A DNA stretch of 51,774 bases, taken from the NCBI GenBank assembly GCA_023419095.1, contig JAEZYN010000109.1, positions 1 to 51,774 on the forward strand, given 5' to 3'. The translations under genes were made by a program, and so were the position numbers. Under the pieces are notes generated by a model that saw nothing but the letters and a program-made list of their open reading frames with translations, had not been told where the DNA came from and searched no databases. The DNA comes from Bacteroidota bacterium. GTDB lineage: Bacteria; Bacteroidota; Bacteroidia; Flavobacteriales; Weeksellaceae. Below, piece by piece: positions 24,847 to 33,762 of this stretch. Numbering within the stretch: the stretch's first letter is position 1; each line of letters begins with the position of its first letter.

Positions 24847-25599
24847 ATGCAGACATTCAAAGACAAAATAAATCCAGAGCGCCTGCCGCGGCATGTAGCC
24901 ATAATAATGGATGGTAACGGAAGATGGGCAAAATCCCGCGGCCAAAAAAGAACTTTCGGGCACAAGCACGCTATCAAAGCGGTGCGTGAAGCGGTGAATG
25001 CCTGTAACGAAATCCATATTCCTTACCTCACACTCTATACTTTTTCGTCCGAGAACTGGAACCGGCCCGAAGATGAGGTAGATACTTTAATGAGTCTCAT
25101 CTCTGAAACACTCATTCTGGAAGCCGAAGAAATTTTCACTAAAGGTTTGCGGATGCACATTATTGGTGATATCGCAAAACTTCCGCCACTCGTCCGTGAG
25201 CAAATGCTGCATCTGGTTGACATTACGAAAGAAAATACGCAGGGCAACCTTATTTTGGCTTTAAGTTATGGTTCTCACAACGAAATGCTGAATGCAGTAA
25301 AACAGATAAGTACTAAAGTGAAAAACGGCGACCTGACTGAAGATGAAATTACCGAGGAAGTCTTTGAAAATCATCTTTATACCAAAGATTTTCCGCCTGT
25401 GGATCTGCTGATCCGTACCAGCGGTGAGGTGAGAATCAGCAACTTTCTGCTTTGGCAGATTGCGTATGCCGAATTGCAGTTTCTGGATATCCTGTGGCCT
25501 GATTTCGGGCGCGAAGACTTTTTCAGATGCATCTACAACTATCAAAACAAAGAGCGCCGCTTTGGTAAAACCAGTGAACAGCTCGAAGAAAATATTTAA
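24847..25599 (+). CDS. uppS: Isoprenyl transferase (undecaprenyl diphosphate synthase)
   Basis: Cytoplasmic cis-prenyltransferase that extends farnesyl diphosphate with isopentenyl diphosphate to the C55 carrier used for peptidoglycan and polysaccharide. The protein has 250 residues, a normal length. Motifs: HVAIIMDGNGRWAKSRG with the Mg-binding Asp at D22, TLYTFSSENWNRP, and LLIRTSGEVRISNFLLWQIAYAE. The gene lies between the DUF6089 gene (3 bp) and bamA (25 bp). It supplies the lipid carrier needed by the WecA-like enzyme encoded just upstream. Confidence 0.96.
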   Translation: MQTFKDKINPERLPRHVAIIMDGNGRWAKSRGQKRTFGHKHAIKAVREAVNACNEIHIPYLTLYTFSSENWNRPEDEVDTLMSLISETLILEAEEIFTKGLRMHIIGDIAKLPPLVREQMLHLVDITKENTQGNLILALSYGSHNEMLNAVKQISTKVKNGDLTEDEITEEVFENHLYTKDFPPVDLLIRTSGEVRISNFLLWQIAYAELQFLDILWPDFGREDFFRCIYNYQNKERRFGKTSEQLEENI

Positions 25600-25624
25600 A
25601 AAAAGACTGTTAGCAAAATAAAAA

Positions 25625-28162
25625 ATGAAGTTTAAATTCTTACCCATCATCATGTTTGTGGCTTCGGCACATTTCTATGGCCAGACCACACCCGAACAAA
25701 CACCGCAGGATAACAATCCGGTATACGCGCAGAACGAAGCCGGGACCTACATCCTGAAAGACATCGTGGTAGATGGTGTAAAAAAGTACAGCCCCGCGCA
25801 GATCCTCAGATTTACCGGCCTTAATAAAAACGAAAGCGTAGAGATTCCGGGTCAGAAGATCAGCAATGCGATAAAGAAACTTTGGGAAACGCAGTCCTTT
25901 TCGGAAGTGGAGGTGTATATCCAAAGTATTGAGGGTGAGCAGATTGTCTTAAGATTTAATCTTCAGGATCTAAAAGACCTTGGCGAGGTAAAATTCACCG
26001 GAAAAGGTATCGGAAAATCTAAAAGTGAAAAACTGGCGAAGGAAAACAACTTGAAACCGGGAACCAAGATCACGCAAAATCTCGTTTCTACATTGAAAAC
26101 CAATATTCCGCAGGAATATGTAAAAAAAGGTTTTGCTGACGCAAAAGTGACCATCCAGGAAAAAGTTAACGCGCAGGATCCTGAACTGGTAGACTGGACG
26201 ATTGATGTAGATCGCGGCAAAAGAGTAAAGATCAGCCATATCGAGTTTGAAGGAAACGGAAGTGTTTCAGACAGAAAACTCCGCAACAAAGCATTTAAAA
26301 ATACCAAGCAACGCAGATTTGGCATCAGGGGAATCCTGAAACCGTCAAAATTCATTGAAGAAAAGTACGAGGAAGATAAAAACAATCTGATCAGCTACTA
26401 CCGGTCACTCGGTTTCCGCGATGCGAAGATTGTGTCAGACTCAGTTTGGAGAAATCAAAAGAATGATTTTGAGATCAACGTAAAGCTTAACGAAGGGAAA
26501 AAATATTACATCGGCGACATCAATTTCCTTGGAAATACAGCGTTCCCGACAGATTACCTTCAAAAAGTCTTAGGCTATAAGACCGGCGATATTTATGATG
26601 CTGTCGGATTTAATAAAAAAGTAGGTGAAGATGGCGGTAAAGAAGACGATTCTGACATTAAGTCAATCTACATGAACAACGGTTATCTGTTTTCAAATGT
26701 TACACCTATCGAAAAGTCCGTCGTTGGCGACTCCATTAACCTTGAGATCCGTATTTCTGAAGGTGAAAAAGCAACCTGGAACCGTGTAACGTGGAGTGGA
26801 AACACAACTACGCATGACCACGTTGTTTTACGGTCGCTCCGTACCAAACCCGGAAGCCTTTTCGCAAAAAGCGATATCAAAAGAACCTATTTTGACCTGG
26901 CTGGGATGCAGTTTTTCGATCCGCAGCAGGTGGGCCAGAATCTTAGTCCAAACCCACAGGACAACACAGTGGACATTCACTGGACTCTGGTTGAAAAAGG
27001 ATCTTCACAGGTTCAGCTTCAGGCCGGTTACGGTGGTGGCTCGTTCATCGGAACGCTTGGGCTCACATTCAATAACTTCTCGCTCCGAAACTTTCTGAAA
27101 TTTAAAGATTTCAAACCGGTTCCGCAGGGTGACGGACAGACGCTCTCTATCCAGGCGCAGGCCGGCCAGTATTTCCAGAATTACGGTATTTCATTTACAG
27201 AACCGTGGCTTTTCGGTACCAAACCTACAGCACTTTCAGTAAGTGTAAACCAGTCTTTGGTACGCTACACCGATCAGTATGGTGACACACAGAAACTCAA
27301 TATTTTCTCCGCCAGCGCTGGTCTGAACAGACTTTTGAGGTGGCCGGATGATTATTTCTCGCTTTACACCGGAGTTCAGTTCCAGAGCTACGACTTTAGA
27401 AACTACCCGTTCCAGTTTGGTAATGAGACCGAATACAACGGATCTGCTAAAAATTTCAGTTTTAATATTGGCTTAAGCCGAAATTCTGCCGGTTTAGATC
27501 CCATTTTCCCAACGCAGGGTTCAAATGTGGAAGCAACGGTGAAATTCACGCCACCTTATTCACTCTTCAGCGACAAAGATTACTCGTCGATGACGAATGT
27601 TGAAAAATACAAATGGCTCGAATTCTATAAAGTAAAATTAAAAGCTGACGTATATAACACGGTAGTCGGCAAACTTGTATTGAGAAGTACCGCAGAAATG
27701 GGCTTCCTCGACGGTTACAACAGCGAGCTGGGTGCACCGCCGTTCGAACGTTTCTACGTAGGTGGAACCGGACTTTTCGGAGGACGATATGACGGGAGGG
27801 AACTTGTTCCGTTGCGTGGATACGAGAATGCATCTTCTACAGGCGGAATGCTGGAAGACGTAACGCCGTACGGTGGCGCAACAATTTATAACAGATTTGC
27901 GTTAGAAGTACGTTACCCAATCTCAATGAACCAAACGGCTAAAATTTACGCACTGTCATTCCTGGAAGGAGGTAACGCGTGGAATACGTTTGGAACTTAC
28001 AATCCGTTCCAGCTTAAAAGAGCGGCGGGCGTGGGTGTACGTGTTTATATGGGCGCCTTCGGACTCATCGGGTTCGATTTCGCGTACGGATTTGACAAAA
28101 CTCTTCTCGGCACCGAACCGGCAGGTTGGAAAACACACTTCCTGATGAATCAATCTTTATAA
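25625..28162 (+). CDS. bamA: Outer membrane protein assembly factor BamA
   Basis: Omp85-family protein of 845 residues that inserts beta-barrel proteins into the outer membrane. A signal peptide (ending AHFYGQ) is followed by POTRA domains to about residue 440, visible as repeated YILKDIVVDGV, VKISHIEFEGN, YYIGDINFLGN and ATWNRVTWSGN starts. The C-terminal 16-strand barrel includes the conserved lid-loop stretch VGGTGLFGGRYDGRELVPLRGYE. The end (THFLMNQSL) lacks the C-terminal aromatic residue typical of proteobacterial barrels. Co-location with two OmpH/Skp chaperone genes (11 and 38 bp gaps) is the standard arrangement. Confidence 0.96.
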   Translation: MKFKFLPIIMFVASAHFYGQTTPEQTPQDNNPVYAQNEAGTYILKDIVVDGVKKYSPAQILRFTGLNKNESVEIPGQKISNAIKKLWETQSFSEVEVYIQSIEGEQIVLRFNLQDLKDLGEVKFTGKGIGKSKSEKLAKENNLKPGTKITQNLVSTLKTNIPQEYVKKGFADAKVTIQEKVNAQDPELVDWTIDVDRGKRVKISHIEFEGNGSVSDRKLRNKAFKNTKQRRFGIRGILKPSKFIEEKYEEDKNNLISYYRSLGFRDAKIVSDSVWRNQKNDFEINVKLNEGKKYYIGDINFLGNTAFPTDYLQKVLGYKTGDIYDAVGFNKKVGEDGGKEDDSDIKSIYMNNGYLFSNVTPIEKSVVGDSINLEIRISEGEKATWNRVTWSGNTTTHDHVVLRSLRTKPGSLFAKSDIKRTYFDLAGMQFFDPQQVGQNLSPNPQDNTVDIHWTLVEKGSSQVQLQAGYGGGSFIGTLGLTFNNFSLRNFLKFKDFKPVPQGDGQTLSIQAQAGQYFQNYGISFTEPWLFGTKPTALSVSVNQSLVRYTDQYGDTQKLNIFSASAGLNRLLRWPDDYFSLYTGVQFQSYDFRNYPFQFGNETEYNGSAKNFSFNIGLSRNSAGLDPIFPTQGSNVEATVKFTPPYSLFSDKDYSSMTNVEKYKWLEFYKVKLKADVYNTVVGKLVLRSTAEMGFLDGYNSELGAPPFERFYVGGTGLFGGRYDGRELVPLRGYENASSTGGMLEDVTPYGGATIYNRFALEVRYPISMNQTAKIYALSFLEGGNAWNTFGTYNPFQLKRAAGVGVRVYMGAFGLIGFDFAYGFDKTLLGTEPAGWKTHFLMNQSL

Positions 28163-28173
28163 AAGCATGAACA

Positions 28174-28827
28174 ATGAAACACTTTAAGTTACTTGCAGTC
28201 GCCTTTGTTATTTTTTGCGGTACATTAAATGCCCAAAAGATCGGCGTTGTAGACACTGATTATATTTTAAGCAAACTTCCGCAGTACAAAGATGCTGAAA
28301 CGCGTCTGAACGCGCAGATCCAGAACTGGCAGACCGAAATTCAGAATCTGCAGTCCGATTTCGAAAAGAAGAAATCGCTGCTCGAAAATGAGCGTGTACT
28401 TCTGATCGGTGATCAGTTGAAATTAAGGGAAAAGGAAGTGGATGATCTTGATAAAAAAATCAAGGCTATGATCAATAACCGCTTCGGAACTTTAGGTGAA
28501 ATCAATAACGCACGATCCAATCTCACCAAGCCTTTTCAGGATCAGATTTGGAACGCAATCCGCACTGTATCAGAGAAGAATGCCTTGGGCATAGTTCTTG
28601 ATAAAAGCAACAACATCAGTGTCATTTTCCTCGAAAAAAGGTATGATTATACAGATAAAGTCTTAGATTTGCTACTGAAAAATGCCGGCACACGAAAAAC
28701 AGAGAACGTAAATCAAAGACCCGGCACTTCGCAATCTGATGCGCGTAACGAGAAATTAAGAATACAGAGAGAAGGGGACAGAAACGGCGCCCAGGAAGTT
28801 CAGCAGCAACAAATGAGAACAAAATAA
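28174..28827 (+). CDS. OmpH/Skp-family periplasmic chaperone, long form
   Basis: A 217-residue secreted protein: signal peptide ending in GTLNAQ, then KIGVVDTDYILSKLP, the start typical of OmpH/Skp. The middle (about residues 45-105) is a charged coiled coil that forms the arms of the Skp trimer. The C-terminal 45 residues are rich in Gln, Arg and Asn and probably disordered, an extension absent from the next copy. It should shield unfolded outer-membrane proteins on their way to BamA. It is 11 bp after bamA. Confidence 0.9.
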   Translation: MKHFKLLAVAFVIFCGTLNAQKIGVVDTDYILSKLPQYKDAETRLNAQIQNWQTEIQNLQSDFEKKKSLLENERVLLIGDQLKLREKEVDDLDKKIKAMINNRFGTLGEINNARSNLTKPFQDQIWNAIRTVSEKNALGIVLDKSNNISVIFLEKRYDYTDKVLDLLLKNAGTRKTENVNQRPGTSQSDARNEKLRIQREGDRNGAQEVQQQQMRTK

Positions 28828-28865
28828 TATTTAAAACAAACAAAACAATCTATTTATCTTCAATT

Positions 28866-29360
28866 ATGAAAAAACTAAGTGTATTATTCGCAGCAGTAAT
28901 GATGTTAGTAACCGTAGGTACAGCAAACGCACAAAAGCTTGCTTCCATCGATTACGAATCAGTACTTGCAGCAATGCCCGAAACTAAAAAAATGACCACT
29001 GATTTAGATACTTTCAGCAAAACAAAAGGTGATGAACTGAACAAGCAGGCAGAAGCCTTCCAGAAAGAAGTTCAGCAGTACCAGGCTGAGGGAGCGAAAA
29101 TGACCGAAGCACAGAGAACTGCAAAGGAAACAGATCTTCAGAAAAAACAGCAAAACCTTCAGCAACTTCAGCAGACTGCACAGCAGGATCTTGCGCAAAG
29201 AAGAGATGCAGCGGTAAAGCCAATCATTGACAAGCTGAACAACGCAGTGAGCAAAGTTGCAAAAGCTAACGGTTTCGATTTCATAATCGATTCTACAGCG
29301 TTGATCTACAAGGCTGGTCCGGATGCAACTCCATTGGTTAAAAAAGAATTGGGTCTTTAA
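28866..29360 (+). CDS. OmpH/Skp-family periplasmic chaperone, short form
   Basis: A 164-residue paralogue of the preceding gene. The signal peptide ends at TANAQ and the mature start KLASIDYESVLAAMPE matches the OmpH family. A long Gln/Lys/Glu coiled coil spans about residues 45-125, and the end reads FDFIIDSTALIYKAGPDATPLVKKELGL, typical of Bacteroidota OmpH. It has the same expected role as a holdase for outer-membrane proteins. A terminator follows at 29383-29412, so this probably ends the DUF6089-uppS-bamA-ompH unit. Confidence 0.93.
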   Translation: MKKLSVLFAAVMMLVTVGTANAQKLASIDYESVLAAMPETKKMTTDLDTFSKTKGDELNKQAEAFQKEVQQYQAEGAKMTEAQRTAKETDLQKKQQNLQQLQQTAQQDLAQRRDAAVKPIIDKLNNAVSKVAKANGFDFIIDSTALIYKAGPDATPLVKKELGL

Positions 29361-29382
29361 TATAAGTCTTCTAAAACCTAAG

Positions 29383-29412
29383 CCATCCCGAGTTTTTCAG
29401 GATGGTTTTTTA
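29383..29412 (+). terminator. Intrinsic terminator after the second ompH gene
   Basis: CCATCC (29383-29388) pairs with GGATGG (29400-29405), followed by TTTTTT. It starts 23 bp past the stop codon. Confidence 0.75.
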
Positions 29413-29424
29413 ATTTAGTTTAAA

Positions 29425-29913
29425 ATGCAGAAAGAACTTTCAACTGTAGTAAAAGTGCGCTTCAGTGACTGTGACCCGATCGGTCACCTGAACAATGTGA
29501 AATACCTCGAATACATGCTAAATGCACGTGAAGATCATGTAGAAAACGGCTACGGCTTCACTTATCAAGAATACACACGTCGCACGGGCTGCACTTGGAT
29601 AACGATTCAGAATGAAATCGCCTACTTAAAAGAAGTTCGGTATAACGCAAAAGTGCAGATCAGCAGCAAGACCATCGAAGTGGGAGACAGGCTTTCAAAA
29701 GTTGAGATTTTAATGAAAAGCGAGGACGGCAGCGTCATTCACAGTGTTCTTTGGCTTACGGTGATTTACTTTGATATGAAGACGCGCCGTGCCGCCATAC
29801 AGCCGCCTGAAACTATCAGTATGTTCAAAGATTTTCTCGTGCAGCTCGAGGAGCCGGATTTCAGGACCAGAGTCGCGTCTTTGCGTAAACATAACAAATC
29901 AGTTTCAAAATAG
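29425..29913 (+). CDS. Acyl-CoA thioesterase (4HBT hot-dog fold)
   Basis: A 162-residue soluble protein of the 4-hydroxybenzoyl-CoA thioesterase/YbgC superfamily. The start, VKVRFSDCDPIGHLNNVKYLEYMLNARE, contains the active-site Asp of the YbgC-like signature, followed by a long helix and WITIQNEIAYLKEVRY. It should hydrolyse an acyl-CoA or acyl-ACP; the chain type cannot be told. It lies between a terminator and rmlD (23 bp downstream), with no clear functional link to either. The ATG at 29425 is the only sensible start. Confidence 0.88.
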   Translation: MQKELSTVVKVRFSDCDPIGHLNNVKYLEYMLNAREDHVENGYGFTYQEYTRRTGCTWITIQNEIAYLKEVRYNAKVQISSKTIEVGDRLSKVEILMKSEDGSVIHSVLWLTVIYFDMKTRRAAIQPPETISMFKDFLVQLEEPDFRTRVASLRKHNKSVSK

Positions 29914-29936
29914 ATTTTTAATCAAATTAATATTTA

Positions 29937-30797
29937 ATGAAGAAGATTTTAGTCACCGGTGCGAATGGTCAGCTGGGGCAGTGCATCCGAAAACTTGCGC
30001 CGGATTTCGAGGACCGTTTTGAATTTATTTTCGCGGATTCAGAAGTACTGGATATTTCAGACGCTGACAGTGTTTCCGATTATTTCTACGATTGTCAGCC
30101 GCATTTTTGTATCAATGCGGCTGCGTACACCGCTGTAGATCTGGCCGAAACGGAAAGCGATAAAGCTTTTGCGGTCAATGCCAAAGGTGTTGAGAATTTG
30201 GCCGAAGCCTGCGCAGAGTATAAAGCGGTGCTACTTCACGTTTCCACAGATTATGTCTTTAATGGTGACACGCGAATATCGTATTCTGAAGATTCATTTA
30301 CAGATCCACAGGGTGTTTACGGTGCATCAAAGCTTGCGGGGGAAGAATTGGCGCTGGCTGCGAACCCTAAAACTGTCGTGATTCGCACTTCGTGGCTCTA
30401 CTCGGAGTTTAATAAGAATTTTGTGAAAACCATGCTCAATCTGTTCGCTGAGAAACCTGAGCTTGGCATCGTGGACGATCAGTTTGGGCAACCGACAAAT
30501 GCGAATGATTTGGCGGAGGCAATTTTAAAAATAATAGAAACAGAACCAAAAATGTTCGGCGTTTTCCATTTTTCGAATTATCCCGAAACCACTTGGTTCC
30601 ATTTCGCCCGTAAAATTGCTGAGTTGACCAAATCACCTGTCCGATTAAACCCCATTACCACCGACCAGTTCCCAACGCCGGCAAAACGTCCCGCGCGCAG
30701 CACGATGGAACTCGATAAAATCGAAAGAACGTACGGAATAGAGCCTAAACATTGGGAAAATTCACTTCGCGACTGTATCGAAATTCTTGCAAAATGA
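29937..30797 (+). CDS. rfbD: dTDP-4-dehydrorhamnose reductase
   Basis: Short-chain dehydrogenase of 286 residues catalysing the last step of dTDP-L-rhamnose synthesis. It shows the NADPH-binding ILVTGANGQLGQCIR, the INAAAYTAVDLAE block, VSTDYVFNG with catalytic Thr, YGASKLAGE with the catalytic Tyr and Lys, and the RmlD end (KRPARSTMELDKIE). The rmlA, rmlB and rmlC partners are not adjacent; the nucleotidyltransferase at 49837-50856 is RmlA-like but far away. The stop overlaps the next start (ATGA). If rhamnose is made, it could feed the polysaccharide locus 6 kb upstream, but that is inference. Confidence 0.93.
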   Translation: MKKILVTGANGQLGQCIRKLAPDFEDRFEFIFADSEVLDISDADSVSDYFYDCQPHFCINAAAYTAVDLAETESDKAFAVNAKGVENLAEACAEYKAVLLHVSTDYVFNGDTRISYSEDSFTDPQGVYGASKLAGEELALAANPKTVVIRTSWLYSEFNKNFVKTMLNLFAEKPELGIVDDQFGQPTNANDLAEAILKIIETEPKMFGVFHFSNYPETTWFHFARKIAELTKSPVRLNPITTDQFPTPAKRPARSTMELDKIERTYGIEPKHWENSLRDCIEILAK

Positions 30798-31471
30798 AAA
30801 ACCTAAGTATTCTTCTATTGGCCTTTCTGAGCCAATCTGTACTCGCACAGAATGTGATTTTGAACAAAGTAGAGCGCAGCCACAGCAATTCGGACAAAGT
30901 TTTTTACAAGATCGATCCGTCCGAGACAAAAGCAGAGTATCTGGGCGAAATAGAAGTGCAGGGTTTTTCCGATGATGATGCAGAAATGTTCGGCAAAGTG
31001 TACAAAAAGGCCAAGCAGATCGGTGCCAACGCGTTTTCTTACCAACCTTTTGAGTCTGTAAGCGGGGGCAAACAGCCTTTCGATCCGGCGCATTATCGTT
31101 TAAGTCTTTATTACGTGGATAATGCGGATTTTGCGGCCGAAACAAACACCGTTTACCTCATTTCTTCGCCCTACAAAGATCAGACGGTCTCGTTTAATAA
31201 CGAAAAAATCACGTTTGAGCCCCGCACTTTTGTACGCAAAACACTTGTTCCGGGCACTGTTTACACTGTTTCTACTCGCAAATTTCTGGGTTCGTCCATC
31301 AGGCTTTCGGCGCAGGAAAATCAGCCGGTTCAGTATTTTCAGTTTTCAGCGTTTTCGGTGAATTCAAATCCATACGGAAGCTCCGGAATCAACCTCAAAT
31401 CGGGTGACATCACACGTTTAGAGCAGTCTTACGCGCAGTTTCTCACCACTATTTATCGGTCATTAGACTGA
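30794..31471 (+). CDS. Secreted hypothetical protein, 225 aa
   Basis: I do not recognise this family. The start is placed at ATG 30794, which overlaps the rfbD stop by four bases and begins a clear signal peptide (MKNLSILLLAFLSQSVLAQ); an in-frame ATG 42 bp upstream would put extra residues before it. The mature protein is 206 residues, mixed alpha/beta by composition, with a DDDAEMFGKVYKKAKQIGAN helix and several beta-rich stretches. It has no Cys in the mature part and no T9SS sorting end, so it is probably periplasmic. Translational coupling to rfbD suggests co-expression only. Confidence 0.75.
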   Translation: MKNLSILLLAFLSQSVLAQNVILNKVERSHSNSDKVFYKIDPSETKAEYLGEIEVQGFSDDDAEMFGKVYKKAKQIGANAFSYQPFESVSGGKQPFDPAHYRLSLYYVDNADFAAETNTVYLISSPYKDQTVSFNNEKITFEPRTFVRKTLVPGTVYTVSTRKFLGSSIRLSAQENQPVQYFQFSAFSVNSNPYGSSGINLKSGDITRLEQSYAQFLTTIYRSLD

Positions 31472-31487
31472 TTTTTGAGGAGCAACA

Positions 31488-31608
31488 AAGTTCCTACCTT
31501 TTCAAGACCCTTCCGGCTTTCCGTTGCAATCTTTTTTGCTGATTTAGCTGTCGCTAAATCATCAAAAAAGGATTTTCACTGCAATCCGGGCTAAAAGACA
31601 GGAGTTTT
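31488..31608. repeat. Imperfect inverted repeat of about 120 bp with perfect inner hairpin
   Basis: The inner arms 31531-31548 and 31553-31570 pair at 17 of 18 positions around a TGTC loop. Outside this, further arms match imperfectly: CCGG near 31513 with CCGG near 31586, and the CCT-x-x-CTTTT stretch near 31493 with AAAAG-x-x-AGG near 31592. The whole element fills the gap between the 225-residue gene and bshB1. The form resembles dispersed non-coding repeats of this group of bacteria, as far as I remember; I see no second copy in the window. Confidence 0.6.
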
Positions 31609-31660
31609 TTCCTAACACATGTTAACATTCGGTCACTCTTCAAATTTGTATCTTTAAAAA

Positions 31661-32380
31661 ATGAAAGTAGACATCCTTGCCATTGGCGCACACCCGGATG
31701 ATGTAGAACTGGGTTGTGGCGGCACTATAGCTAAAATGATCGCGTCCGGTAAAACAGTTGCCATTGTAGACCTTACCCAGGGTGAGCTTGGCACGCGCGG
31801 CACGAACATCACGCGCGCAGAGGAAGCCGCAGACGCTTCCAGAATCCTCAGCGTTGCTGCCCGCGAAAATCTTAAGATGAAAGACGGATTTCTTCAGAAT
31901 TCCGAAGAATATCAGTTGCAGATCGTAGAGATGATCCGGAAATACCAGCCGGAAATTGTGTTTTCAAATGCCATCGAAGACCGTCATCCCGATCATGCTA
32001 AAGCCCACAAACTCGTTTCAGACGCATGTTTCCTTGCGGGACTTACAAAAATCGAAACGGTTTCTGAAGGAGAAAAGCAAAAAGCCTGGCGTCCAAAACA
32101 GATTTTCAGCTATATCCAGTGGAAAAATATAAAACCCGATTTCGTAGTCGACATTTCAGGGTTTATGGATAAAAAAATCGAGGCGTGTCTGGCTTACAAA
32201 ACCCAGTTTTACAATCCTGATTCCAAAGAACCAATGACGCCTATTGCGACGAAAGACTTTCTTGAAAGCCTGACTTACCGCGCCCAGGACCTTGGCCGAC
32301 TTTCGGGTGTTGACTTTGCCGAAGGTTTCACCACAGAAAAACTTTTGGCCTTTAAAAATTTCGACGGAATAGTTTTGTAA
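31661..32380 (+). CDS. bshB1: Bacillithiol biosynthesis deacetylase BshB1
   Basis: Zinc-dependent PIG-L-family deacetylase that converts N-acetylglucosaminyl-malate to glucosaminyl-malate, the second step of bacillithiol synthesis. The 239-residue protein starts MKVDILAIGAHPDD, with the metal/catalytic AHPDD at residues 10-14, then DLTQGELGTRG, EDRHPDHAKAH with the third metal His, and a conserved C-terminal part (SGFMDKKIEACLAYKTQF). The DLTQGELGTRGT stretch is characteristic of BshB1. bshA lies 8.6 kb away on the other strand; bshC is not in the window. Confidence 0.93.
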   Translation: MKVDILAIGAHPDDVELGCGGTIAKMIASGKTVAIVDLTQGELGTRGTNITRAEEAADASRILSVAARENLKMKDGFLQNSEEYQLQIVEMIRKYQPEIVFSNAIEDRHPDHAKAHKLVSDACFLAGLTKIETVSEGEKQKAWRPKQIFSYIQWKNIKPDFVVDISGFMDKKIEACLAYKTQFYNPDSKEPMTPIATKDFLESLTYRAQDLGRLSGVDFAEGFTTEKLLAFKNFDGIVL

Positions 32381-32395
32381 TTTATCGAAAAGGGC

Positions 32396-32403
32396 TATAT
32401 TTG
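32396..32403 (+). promoter_or_regulatory. Predicted -7 element of tRNA-His
   Basis: TATATTTG, an exact TAnnTTTG match ending 12 bp before the first tRNA base. Confidence 0.65.
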
Positions 32404-32415
32404 CAGACCTAAAAC

Positions 32416-32490
<75 letters not shown>

Positions 32491-32503
32491 CAAGTTTTTA
32501 CAT

Positions 32504-32533
32504 AACGCTTTCGGCAGACCGGAAGCGTTTTTT
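32504..32533 (+). terminator. Intrinsic terminator of tRNA-His
   Basis: AACGCTT (32504-32510) pairs with AAGCGTT (32523-32529); a G-T pair and CGG/CCG extend it to a CAGA loop. A T run follows and merges with the next promoter motif. Confidence 0.88.
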
Positions 32534-32540
32534 ATTTTTG
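32533..32540 (+). promoter_or_regulatory. Predicted -7 element overlapping the tRNA terminator tail
   Basis: TATTTTTG matches TAnnTTTG, 21 bp before the ATG at 32562. Its first base belongs to the terminator T run. Confidence 0.45.
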
Positions 32541-32561
32541 TTTATACTTTGATGTTTCATT

Positions 32562-33752
32562 ATGTATAAAAGTGCGGAATATTTAGTTGGTGTGTTATTC
32601 TTTGTGGTCTTGCTTATCGCGCTTCCGCGAGACGTGAGCCTGCAGCATGAATGGTTGCCGATCCTGGAAGAATCAAGTTTCCGTGGCGGAATGAAAATGT
32701 ACGGCATGCCAACTGCGTACATGCCTCCTCTATATGCGTATTTTCTGATGGCATGCAGGGCGGTCTTCGGTTTTGCAGACTGGATTAAAATTTCGCTGAT
32801 TTTGCAGGGCATCGTGTATTTTTTTTCACTGCGGTTTCTGGTGAAGTCTTTCTTTTTAAAAAATTTCAGAAGCGTTCGCATACAGCTCATTCTGGTTGCG
32901 CTCCTGCTTTTTCCGCCGTTGTTTGCAGGTAATCTGACCATCAGTTCCTTTTCCCTGTCGGTCAGTTTGATTTCTGTTTTCTTTGCCATTCTTTATCGGA
33001 TATTGGCTGAGAATACCTTTAGCTCTAAGCGATTAGTTGTCCTAGCATTTGTTGCTTTACTTGGATTATATCTGCGGTATGAATTTATCTATATTCTGCT
33101 CATTTCCGGTGCCGCACTCTTGTATCTGCGGAAAATTAATATACGCTTTTTCCTCGCCATGTGTTGTTTTGCAGCGCTTGCTTATCTGCCGTGGATGGTA
33201 AGGAATTACGTAAAAATCGGGAAATTCACCTATTCTACTTCGCTCAACTATAACTTTGCGAAAGGCTACAATCAGAAATATGATGTTTTTTCAGCCTACA
33301 ATTTTCCGTATTCCCCCAGCGAAGATGAAATTTTGCCAATAGAAATTCTGTACAAAAAGTTTGATAGCGAAAAAGATATCGATCGGTATCTGGGCGGTCT
33401 GAATGATGAATTTATCCAGTCAGAACCAGGGCTTTTCATTAAACTCACCCTGCAAAAATTAGCCGTGAATGTAACTCAGTATTTCCCGGATTACGGCTGG
33501 ATTTCAAGTTATCGGCTGTACATATTCTACAGTATTTTCTTTGTTCTGTTCCAGATTCTGCTTGTCAGTTCCCTTATTAAACTAAAAAACAGGCAGCACC
33601 GCTACCTGTTTGTATTTACGCTAATTATCTATCTGTTCGCTCTGTCTTTTTACAGCATCGCACCTATGCCACGATATTTTCTGCTTTACCTGCCCTTCTT
33701 TGCACTTACAATTACCAAGACATTTTTGGCCACAAACCCGCTTGAGGGTTAA
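32562..33752 (+). CDS. GT39-like multi-pass membrane glycosyltransferase
   Basis: A 396-residue integral membrane protein with about 8-10 hydrophobic segments. PTAYMPPLYAYFLMACRAVFG near the N terminus and AYLPWMVRNYVKIGKFTYSTSLNYNFAKGYN at about residue 210 resemble GT39/ArnT-type proteins, in which the PW-x-x-RN-x-x-x-G stretch follows the last of the central helices. The likely role is sugar transfer from a polyprenyl phosphate donor. The catalytic Asp-Glu motif typical of the first loop is not clear (EWLPILEESS is a candidate). It runs convergently against the DUF3276 gene with only 10 bp between stop codons. Confidence 0.65.
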   Translation: MYKSAEYLVGVLFFVVLLIALPRDVSLQHEWLPILEESSFRGGMKMYGMPTAYMPPLYAYFLMACRAVFGFADWIKISLILQGIVYFFSLRFLVKSFFLKNFRSVRIQLILVALLLFPPLFAGNLTISSFSLSVSLISVFFAILYRILAENTFSSKRLVVLAFVALLGLYLRYEFIYILLISGAALLYLRKINIRFFLAMCCFAALAYLPWMVRNYVKIGKFTYSTSLNYNFAKGYNQKYDVFSAYNFPYSPSEDEILPIEILYKKFDSEKDIDRYLGGLNDEFIQSEPGLFIKLTLQKLAVNVTQYFPDYGWISSYRLYIFYSIFFVLFQILLVSSLIKLKNRQHRYLFVFTLIIYLFALSFYSIAPMPRYFLLYLPFFALTITKTFLATNPLEG

Positions 33753-33762
33753 TCGGTAAAGG

